Below are positions 7,117-12,657 of a stretch of 12,657 bases of DNA, one piece after another. Source of the stretch: Ilumatobacteraceae bacterium (GTDB taxonomy: Bacteria; Actinomycetota; Acidimicrobiia; Acidimicrobiales; Ilumatobacteraceae). Where the stretch lies: assembly GCA_023253435.1 (NCBI GenBank), contig JALRGJ010000023.1, positions 1 to 12,657 on the forward strand, read 5' to 3'. Both the position numbers and the translations under genes were made by a program. The notes below the pieces were generated by a model. The model saw only the letters and a program-made list of their open reading frames with translations, ran no database searches and was not told the origin of the DNA. Each line of letters starts with the position of its first letter. Within the stretch, counting starts at the first letter, position 1.

Positions 7117-8357
7117 GTAACTTTTACCAACGTTTTCGTGAAGAGATTGCCGCCGGAGGCAGTGTCACTGAAGTTCAGGACCCTCAAGCTGCGAGGTCTG
7201 GGAAAACAACAGGTCTAGTAATGCTGGGGCTCTTGCTCCTTCTTGCTGTTAAGAGTCCATGGACATTTCTTTTTGTGATTGGTCTATTGATTTCTGTATT
7301 TCTCCATGAGGTGGGCCATTACTCCACTGCGCGTCTCACCGGCATGAAAGTCACCCAATTCTTTATGGGGTTTGGTCCCCGAGTATGGAGCAAGAGAAAA
7401 GGTGAAGTGGAATACGGGGTTCGCGCGCTTCCACTTGGAGCTTTTGTTCGCATCATCGGGATGAACAATGTGGACGAAGTTGATCCGGACGATGAATCAC
7501 GTGCATACAGAAGTCAAACATTTCCTCGTCGCCTACTGGTGATTACTGCAGGGTCACTGATGCACATGGTGATTGCTTTTGTGCTGTTATTTGGTGTTTT
7601 CATCTCCGCCGGAAAGGAGCAGGCCACCGGAGTTGCAGTAGTTCATCACATAGATACAAATTACGGAACTGCCCGCAATGCAGATATCCAGGTTGGTGAT
7701 TCTTTGATCAGCATCGATGGCGTTGCGGTGTCTTCCTACGACACCATTACAAAAGCAATTAGATCTCACAAAGTAGGTGACACCATTTCACTTATTGTCG
7801 AACGAGATGGGGCACGTAAAACCTTGTCCGCTGCGTTAGTCGCTCATCCCACAGATTCAACTCGTCCATATTTTGGTATTGGAGCTGATGATTGGGGTTG
7901 GGAAAAACTAGGCCCCCTGAGTGCAGCAGGAAATTCCATTTCTGACATTGGAGGCATCATCACTGATTCTGTGAGAGGTGTGGTGGTGGCTCTGAACCCC
8001 ATGAACTCCATTAGGCATCTCACAAATCAAGATGATTCATTGGAGACTCGACCCACAACGGTGGTGGGAGCAAGTCAAGTCAGTGGGGCAGTAGGTGAAT
8101 CTGACGGCCTCAAGGGAATTCTCCTGATGTTGGCCAGCCTCAATGTGTTTGTTGGTGTTTTCAATATGTTCCCGCTTTTGCCTTTCGATGGCGGCCATGC
8201 TGCCATTGCGATTTACGAACGAATCAGGTCTCGTAAGGGATCGCGCTATTACGCAGATATCAACAAGATGGTGCCAGTTGCCACTGTTGTGGTTGGGCTA
8301 CTGGGCTTTCTGCTCTTTGTCGGCTTGTATCTAGATGTCACACAGCCACTCGGCTAA
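7113..8357 (+). CDS. rseP: M50 site-2 intramembrane metalloprotease (RseP/Rip1 family)
   Basis: Membrane-embedded zinc protease of the S2P class, 414 residues. Family members cut single-pass membrane substrates, often anti-sigma factors, after a first cleavage; Rip1 is the actinobacterial example. The catalytic 'HEVGH' (H65, E66, H69) lies in the second of two N-terminal membrane segments. A third segment is at about 152-165. A single PDZ domain (about 170-240, including 'VGDSLISIDGVAV') follows. The third zinc ligand is D359 in 'NMFPLLPFDGGH', with a last membrane helix at about 385-408. The GTG start overlaps the dxr stop, and GATGGAG lies upstream. No partner anti-sigma gene is in the window. 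dxr-protease-ispG order is conserved in actinobacteria. Confidence 0.95.
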   Translation: MSNFYQRFREEIAAGGSVTEVQDPQAARSGKTTGLVMLGLLLLLAVKSPWTFLFVIGLLISVFLHEVGHYSTARLTGMKVTQFFMGFGPRVWSKRKGEVEYGVRALPLGAFVRIIGMNNVDEVDPDDESRAYRSQTFPRRLLVITAGSLMHMVIAFVLLFGVFISAGKEQATGVAVVHHIDTNYGTARNADIQVGDSLISIDGVAVSSYDTITKAIRSHKVGDTISLIVERDGARKTLSAALVAHPTDSTRPYFGIGADDWGWEKLGPLSAAGNSISDIGGIITDSVRGVVVALNPMNSIRHLTNQDDSLETRPTTVVGASQVSGAVGESDGLKGILLMLASLNVFVGVFNMFPLLPFDGGHAAIAIYERIRSRKGSRYYADINKMVPVATVVVGLLGFLLFVGLYLDVTQPLG

Positions 8358-8387
8358 TTCTGGGCAATTTCTGCCAAACTAAGACCA

Positions 8388-9599
8388 ATGTTTGAGCGCC
8401 GTACAACTCGCCAGATCAACGTGGGCAAGGTGCTCGTGGGTGGGGGGTCTCCCATCACCGTGCAGTCAATGACCACCACTAAGACGGCTGATGTAGAGGG
8501 GACACTCCAGCAGATCTATGCATTGGCGGCTGCTGGGTGTGACATTGTTCGGTGCACGTGCAATGAACAAGAAGCAGCAGAGGGCTTGGCTCAAATTGTT
8601 CCACGCTCACCAATTCCCATCATCGCCGACATTCATCATCAGTACAAGATGGCATTGGCAGCGATGGAAGCCGGAGTACATGGCCTCCGATTAAACCCCG
8701 GCAACATCAGAAAACCAGAGCACATCAAAGCTGTTGCATCCGAAGCCAGAGACAGAAATCTTCCCATTCGTATTGGTGTCAACGGAGGATCATTAGATCC
8801 TTCGCTCTACGAAAAATATGGTGGGCTTACTGCAGCAGCAATGGTGGAATCGGCGATGCAAGAAATTGCATATTTCAATGAAGTTGATTTCAACCTCATC
8901 AAAATTTCAGTCAAGGCAAGCAACGTGCCATTGATGGTTGAGGCATATCGCATGCTGGCAGATGCCACAGACATTCCGCTTCATCTTGGGGTGACAGAGG
9001 CAGGCCCACCGCCTGCTGGTTTAGTGAAAGCAACTGCAGGGATAGCAACACTGTTGTTAGAAGGAATTGGCGACACAATTCGCTACAGCTTGACAGCAGA
9101 CCCAGTAGAGGAGGCCCGTGCAGGGCGTCAATTGTTAGAAGCACTTGGTTTACGCGAACGAAAAAATGTAGACCTCATTGCTTGCCCAAGTTGTGGTCGA
9201 GCAGAGGTGGATGTCATAGAGATTGCTAACAAAGCGATGAAGGCATTTGAAGATAAAAAATTGCCGTTGCAAATTGCAGTCATGGGATGTGTTGTCAATG
9301 GTCCGGGTGAGGCGCGTGAAGCAGATTTGGGTATTGCTGCGGGAAATAAGCGTGGTCACTTGTTTGTGAAAGGGCGCAATGTTGCTGTTGTGCCTGAGGA
9401 TGAAATGGTAGAAGCTCTTGTGGAGTGGGCTGAGTTCATTAATGAGCACGGAACCGACGCTGCAATTGCACGTGCCGATACTGTCAAAGCTGAGAGAGAA
9501 GCTCAGCGAGATCGATCAGAGTTGCTCAACGAAAAGGGTGACGACGCAAACCGCGCTCAAGAAAAGATTGTTGAAATCAGAAAAACAATTGAGAACTAA
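8388..9599 (+). CDS. ispG: (E)-4-hydroxy-3-methylbut-2-enyl-diphosphate synthase (flavodoxin or ferredoxin type)
   Basis: Iron-sulfur enzyme of the MEP pathway converting MEcPP to HMBPP. It is 403 residues. The N-terminal TIM-barrel begins 'RRTTRQINVGKVLVGGGSPI' and contains 'VQSMTTTKTADVEGT', 'IIADIHHQYKMAL' and 'GLRLNPGNI'. The C-terminal domain carries the [4Fe-4S] ligands C266 and C269 ('ACPSCGR') and C301 ('MGCVVNGPGEA'), with E308 as the conserved glutamate. After about residue 355 there is a charged, probably helical tail of ~50 residues that is longer than in E. coli IspG. The ATG at 8388 gives the family N-terminus, although no Shine-Dalgarno is visible in the 30-base gap. The stop TAA abuts the stop of the convergent manA. 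Confidence 0.97.
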   Translation: MFERRTTRQINVGKVLVGGGSPITVQSMTTTKTADVEGTLQQIYALAAAGCDIVRCTCNEQEAAEGLAQIVPRSPIPIIADIHHQYKMALAAMEAGVHGLRLNPGNIRKPEHIKAVASEARDRNLPIRIGVNGGSLDPSLYEKYGGLTAAAMVESAMQEIAYFNEVDFNLIKISVKASNVPLMVEAYRMLADATDIPLHLGVTEAGPPPAGLVKATAGIATLLLEGIGDTIRYSLTADPVEEARAGRQLLEALGLRERKNVDLIACPSCGRAEVDVIEIANKAMKAFEDKKLPLQIAVMGCVVNGPGEAREADLGIAAGNKRGHLFVKGRNVAVVPEDEMVEALVEWAEFINEHGTDAAIARADTVKAEREAQRDRSELLNEKGDDANRAQEKIVEIRKTIEN

Positions 9600-9607
9600 T
9601 TAGTTCT
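9592..9607. repeat. 16-bp perfect palindrome joining two convergent stop codons
   Basis: AGAACTAATTAGTTCT is identical on both strands and is centred exactly between the ispG TAA (9597-9599) and the manA stop (9600-9602 on the other strand). In RNA it could fold as a 5-bp stem with a 6-base loop, too weak for a strong terminator and without a T-run. It may be a weak bidirectional end signal or follow simply from both genes ending Asn-stop. Confidence 0.6.
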
Positions 9608-10613
9608 GCGTAATAATCCAGGCGGTGCCACTTGAGTCGAGCGTGGTGCTTTCACCTGCAGCAAGCAACATCATCGTGGGGAATCCTTTGTCCTGAATTC
9701 CATAAATCAAACGATGTTTGTCGAGGGTCGAAATGGTAAATCCTGGCGAATATGTGACCGAAGAAACGGAAAACGCTGGAGAAGGCGAAGTGTAGTGACT
9801 CCATTGTCCGTCGGCGCGGGGCTGTGTGATGGGCTGGCTTAGTACTGAGGTGTCGAGGATGCGTTGAAGTTCGTGGACGTCGATGTGTTTGCTGGTAAAG
9901 CCTGCGCGTACAACGTTGTCGCTGGACTTCATAATTTCAAGTCCAACGCCATTCAGATAAGCGTGCAGGTTGCCTGCGGGGAGAGAAATGGCTTCTCCTG
10001 GTTGAAGAACAATGTGATGTAAGAGAGGCGCAACTCGTAATCCCGTATCTGCTGGGTGCAGCGAATTGATGCGTAATAACCATGCGGGTGCTTTTGCGAG
10101 AGATGGTGAATTCTTCTGCTCAAATGCCCACGCAATGTATTTTCTGATGCCGTTTTGATGCAGGACATCCGCCTCTTCATGCCAATCCATGTCTTGCAAA
10201 AGTTGTGTCGACGCATTTATCGGGGCAAAACCACAGAGCGCCTCAAATGGAGTGAGAGCAATCAACATCTCTGGCTTATCTGAGTTATCGCGGTACATCC
10301 GATGTGGCGCATTGCGGGGAATCCCTGCAGACTCTTCGCGGGCAAATCCATGTTGAGCTTGTTCCAAAGTGGGATGAGTTTGCAGTGAAAGTGGCTGATC
10401 GCAGGCCAGCAGTTTTACCAGTACAGACATTGCGCCGGTGACAGATTCAAGTTGTGGACCATCTGGTGTGTCGAGATGAGATGGCGCCATGTGATGAGTG
10501 CCAAACCACACCTCAGCCCACGGTGAACCATCTGGTTTTTCGCCTAAGAGTTGTGGGAGTGCAGTTCTGTGGCCCCAGTCGTAATGCTGAGTGGTGCCAA
10601 ATATTCTGCGCAT
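9600..10613 (-). CDS. manA: Mannose-6-phosphate isomerase, class I
   Basis: Zinc enzyme interconverting mannose-6-phosphate and fructose-6-phosphate, supplying GDP-mannose for glycoconjugates or feeding mannose to glycolysis. It is 337 residues, a short bacterial type I member. Seen in order: 'YDWG' near residue 11, 'WAEVWFGTHHMAPS' (about 32-45), 'LSLQTHP' with zinc ligands Q78 and H80, 'DKPEMLIALTPFEALCGF' with E115, and the cupin 'LPAGNLHAYLNGVGLEIM' with H217, followed by 'NVVRAGFTSKHID' (R236). All expected metal ligands are present, so it should be active. The ATG is five bases after the proS stop, so it is probably co-transcribed with proS; only a weak GGGA ribosome site is seen. ManA is not a usual resident of this synteny block. 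Confidence 0.95.
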   Translation of the reverse strand: MRRIFGTTQHYDWGHRTALPQLLGEKPDGSPWAEVWFGTHHMAPSHLDTPDGPQLESVTGAMSVLVKLLACDQPLSLQTHPTLEQAQHGFAREESAGIPRNAPHRMYRDNSDKPEMLIALTPFEALCGFAPINASTQLLQDMDWHEEADVLHQNGIRKYIAWAFEQKNSPSLAKAPAWLLRINSLHPADTGLRVAPLLHHIVLQPGEAISLPAGNLHAYLNGVGLEIMKSSDNVVRAGFTSKHIDVHELQRILDTSVLSQPITQPRADGQWSHYTSPSPAFSVSSVTYSPGFTISTLDKHRLIYGIQDKGFPTMMLLAAGESTTLDSSGTAWIITQN

Positions 10614-10618
10614 GGCAT

Positions 10619-12385
10619 TTATTTCCCGGTGCGAGCAAGTTCCACAACGTGCGACACGGCTTGCAATAACGCAACTGGTTGATTTGTCCCTGCATGCCTG
10701 TCGCGCACTTCCACATTTCCTTCAGCCAGTGACTTGCCAACCACAACAATGGTGGGGACACCAATGAGTTCGGCATCTTTGAATTTGACCCCTGGAGATA
10801 CTCCAGATCTGTCGTCTACCAACACTTCTAGGCCCGCAGCCTCAAATTCGGCGCACAGTTTCTCTGCTGCAACGGAGATCTCGTCTCCTGGTTTGCCGGT
10901 GATGACAACATGGACATCGGCAGGAGCAATGGCACGTGGCCATTTCAGACCTAGTTCGTCGTGGAACGTTTCGGCAATTGATGCAACGGCTCGAGATACG
11001 CCAATGCCATAGGAGCCCATGGTGACAACCACTTGTTTTCCGTTTTGATCAAGCACAGTAAGTCCCAGTTTGTCGGCATATTTTTTGCCCAGTTGGAACA
11101 CGTGGCCTATTTCAATACCTCGTGCAATTTCAAGAGGAGAAGAGCACAACGGGCAGGGGTCGCCTGCGGTTACTTCAACCGCTTCAATAGTTCCATCAGG
11201 CGTAAAGTCTCGACTATTCACCACGTTCAATGAGTGCGTGTTTGGAATATTTGCCCCCGTCACCCATGCGCTGCCAGGGACAACAGAAGGATCAACCAAA
11301 TAACGAATTCCAGTGTTACTTCTCTCGCCAAGAATTTGCGGCCCGATGTAGCCACGAATCAGTGCTGGATGTTTTGCAAAGTTGGCTTCGTCGAGTGGCT
11401 CTACCTCCGCAGGGGAAAGTTGAGCTTCAATTCTCTTCAAGTCCACTTCTCTGTTTCCGGGAACACCAATCACGAGCACTTCGGTGGTTCCATCTGGTTG
11501 GCGAACAGACAGAACAACATTTTTTAGAGTGTCTTCGCCTGTCCAAGCACGGTCTGGGCGTTTGTGATGTGTGTTCAGAAAATCAACCAAGCTGGCGATG
11601 GTAGGAGTACTTGGCGTATCTACATTTGTGGTGTCGGGATACGGATTGGTCTCTGCAGGGGGAGTTGCGGTGGTCACCGCTTCCGTGTTTGCGGAATAGT
11701 CACATTGTGAACAACGCACAAAGGTGTCTTCACCTACTTCGATTGGCGCCAAAAACTCCTCGCTCATGGATCCACCCATAGCGCCACTCATTGCCTTCAC
11801 AATCACATAAGGCAATCCAAGTCGCGAGAAGATGCGTTCATAAGCATCGCGATGGTCGTTGTAACTCTTGGTGAGACCTTCGTCGTTGATATCAAACGAG
11901 TAACTATCTTTCATGAGGAACTCACGGCCTCGCAATAAGCCTGCACGTGGTCTCGCTTCGTCGCGATACTTGGTTTGTATCTGATAGAGAGACACAGGAA
12001 GATCTTTGTAACTTGAGTACAGATCTTTCACGAGGAGAGTGAACATTTCCTCATGTGTTGGTCCCAGCAAGTAATCGGCACCTTTTCTGTCTTTGAGACG
12101 GAATAAGTTGTCGCCATATTCGGTCCACCGATTGGTTGTCTCATACACATCGCGTGGCAACAGAGCGGGGAAGTGCACCTCTTGTGCACCTATTGCGTCC
12201 ATCTCTTCTCGCACCACTCGCTCTACGTTGCGCAGCACTCGCCAGCCAAGGGGGAGCCATGTATAACCACCAGGAGCTGCTCTGCGGATATAGCCAGCAC
12301 GAATCAGGAGGCGGTGACTGGGCACTTCGGCGTCGGCAGGGTCGTCGCGCAGGGTACGAACAAAGAGGTGTGAGAGACGAATCAT
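10619..12385 (-). CDS. proS: Prolyl-tRNA synthetase, bacterial type with editing insertion
   Basis: Class II synthetase charging tRNA-Pro; 588 residues from the ATG at 12385, which gives the standard 'MIRLSHLFVRTLRDDPADAE' N-terminus (a TTG at 12394 would add three residues). Motif 1 lies around 40-77. Motif 2 is 'YRDEARPRAGLLRGREFLMK' (about 140-159). An editing (INS/YbaK-like) domain occupies roughly 225-385, with a lysine in 'DTLKNVVLSV' at the position of the key editing lysine. Motif 3 is 'GSYGIGVSRAV' near 440. The C-terminal anticodon-binding domain includes 'VLVDDRSGVSPGVKFKDAEL'. The gene is inverted relative to ispG and upstream of manA. Its start region is divergent from rimP and shows no clear Shine-Dalgarno. 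Confidence 0.97.
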   Translation of the reverse strand: MIRLSHLFVRTLRDDPADAEVPSHRLLIRAGYIRRAAPGGYTWLPLGWRVLRNVERVVREEMDAIGAQEVHFPALLPRDVYETTNRWTEYGDNLFRLKDRKGADYLLGPTHEEMFTLLVKDLYSSYKDLPVSLYQIQTKYRDEARPRAGLLRGREFLMKDSYSFDINDEGLTKSYNDHRDAYERIFSRLGLPYVIVKAMSGAMGGSMSEEFLAPIEVGEDTFVRCSQCDYSANTEAVTTATPPAETNPYPDTTNVDTPSTPTIASLVDFLNTHHKRPDRAWTGEDTLKNVVLSVRQPDGTTEVLVIGVPGNREVDLKRIEAQLSPAEVEPLDEANFAKHPALIRGYIGPQILGERSNTGIRYLVDPSVVPGSAWVTGANIPNTHSLNVVNSRDFTPDGTIEAVEVTAGDPCPLCSSPLEIARGIEIGHVFQLGKKYADKLGLTVLDQNGKQVVVTMGSYGIGVSRAVASIAETFHDELGLKWPRAIAPADVHVVITGKPGDEISVAAEKLCAEFEAAGLEVLVDDRSGVSPGVKFKDAELIGVPTIVVVGKSLAEGNVEVRDRHAGTNQPVALLQAVSHVVELARTGK

Positions 12386-12394
12386 CGGAGCCAA

Positions 12395-12400
12395 ACCCTA
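12395..12400 (-). promoter_or_regulatory. Candidate -10 box for proS-manA (possible leaderless transcript)
   Basis: On the minus strand TAGGGT fits TANNNT and ends nine bases before the proS ATG, so transcription could begin at or near the start codon. This would fit the missing Shine-Dalgarno. No matching -35 hexamer is visible. Such short motifs arise by chance, so support is slight. Confidence 0.25.
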
Positions 12401-12411
12401 GTTCTCAGGGC

Positions 12412-12417
12412 TATGAT
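12412..12417 (+). promoter_or_regulatory. Candidate -10 box for rimP
   Basis: TATGAT differs from TATAAT at one base and lies about 98 bases before the rimP ATG. No TTGACA-like -35 appears at 16-18 bases. If used, transcription would begin around 12424 and the leader of about 86 bases would contain the terminator-like hairpin at 12449-12477. Confidence 0.4.
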
Positions 12418-12448
12418 TGGTGCCGTCCTTTGAAGTTCGGTGAACCTG

Positions 12449-12477
12449 AGGCACGGGTAACCCCCGTGCCTTTTGTT
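12449..12477 (+). terminator. Rho-independent terminator-like hairpin in the rimP leader (possible attenuator)
   Basis: AGGCACGGG (12449-12457) pairs perfectly with CCCGTGCCT (12463-12471) across a five-base loop, followed by TTTTGTT when the last stem T is counted. The T-rich side exists only on the plus strand. No plus-strand gene ends upstream (proS runs the other way), so the hairpin sits in the leader of rimP. That points to premature termination control of the rimP operon rather than the end of a gene. The structure is seen; the control role is inferred. Confidence 0.7.
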
Positions 12478-12509
12478 CTGTTAGAGCCAGTTTTGGCGGG
12501 AGGTGAAAT

Positions 12510-12657
12510 ATGTCCAGCAGCGTCGTCCAGTCCGTCACCTCCTTGGTTGCGCCCATTCTGGCTGATCTTTCCCTCGAGCTCTACGACCTTGAATTCAACG
12601 GTGGCATTCTTCGCGTCACCATCGATACTCCAGCTGGTCAGCTATCAGGGGTAGACA
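12510..12657 (+). CDS. rimP: Ribosome maturation factor RimP, N-terminal part (3' truncated by window edge)
   Basis: RimP assists maturation of the 30S subunit. Forty-nine residues are visible, starting MSSSVVQSVTSLVAPILADL, then 'SLELYDLEFNGGILRVTID', which match the N-terminal alpha/beta domain of the family (the 'elydvE...g..LrvyiD' pattern). The ATG at 12510 follows a strong Shine-Dalgarno, GGGAGGTGA at 12498-12506. The open frame runs out of the window. In most bacteria rimP leads a rimP-nusA-infB operon, and in actinobacteria it lies near proS, as here. Identification rests on a short segment plus context. Confidence 0.85.
   Translation, partial: MSSSVVQSVTSLVAPILADLSLELYDLEFNGGILRVTIDTPAGQLSGVD

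Noticed and set aside
12136..12654. Plus-strand open frame running from proS into the rimP region
   Set aside because: Antisense to proS in its first half and out of frame with rimP in the second; no recognisable domain.
1..12657. Mobile element, CRISPR, defence or biosynthetic cluster
   Set aside because: All large reading frames belong to known housekeeping families, no terminal inverted repeats, spaced repeats or transposase motifs were seen. The Xer recombinase is a chromosomal gene by context.

Overview
The window is a gene-dense stretch of housekeeping DNA from an actinobacterium, with nearly every base coding and medium GC (about half, judged by eye). Support for this comes from the gene order (xerC, a WhiG-type sigma factor, an M23-like gene, rpsB-tsf-pyrH-frr-cdsA-dxr-M50 protease-ispG, then proS and rimP), which is the conserved actinobacterial chromosomal block. 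Further support comes from the long acidic N-terminal tail on CdsA and the Ala/Glu-rich tail on ribosomal protein S2. The medium GC, compact genes and an 'LPHWTEPATGE' motif in CdsA make me think of Acidimicrobiia, perhaps a freshwater or marine lineage, but that placement is inference.

Layout. Positions 1-1559 (+): the 3' end of a tyrosine recombinase (XerC/D), overlapping by ATGA a complete WhiG/FliA-like sigma factor, then a small exported LytM/M23-like protein whose metal-binding residues look lost. Positions 1560-1678: a structured rpsB leader. Positions 1679-9599 (+): rpsB, tsf, pyrH, frr, cdsA, dxr, an RseP/Rip1-like M50 site-2 protease and ispG, with junctions from 4-base overlaps to 49-base gaps, probably one or two long transcripts. 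Positions 9600-12385 (-): proS followed by manA, convergent on ispG with no spacer; both stop codons lie inside one 16-bp palindrome. Positions 12386-12509: a divergent control region with a candidate promoter, a rho-independent terminator-like hairpin reading toward rimP, and a strong Shine-Dalgarno. Position 12510 to the end (+): the 5' end of rimP.

The genes cover translation (S2, EF-Ts, ribosome recycling factor, prolyl-tRNA synthetase, RimP), pyrimidine nucleotide supply (UMP kinase), phospholipid precursor synthesis (CdsA), two MEP isoprenoid enzymes (Dxr, IspG), envelope proteolysis (M50), mannose-6-phosphate isomerisation (ManA), chromosome resolution (Xer) and alternative-sigma transcription. 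I see no mobile element, CRISPR array, tRNA, rRNA or defence system. No new multi-gene system is evident. The points most worth a second look are the terminator-like element in the rimP leader, the apparently dead M23 domain, the rpsB leader structures, and the inverted proS-manA unit.
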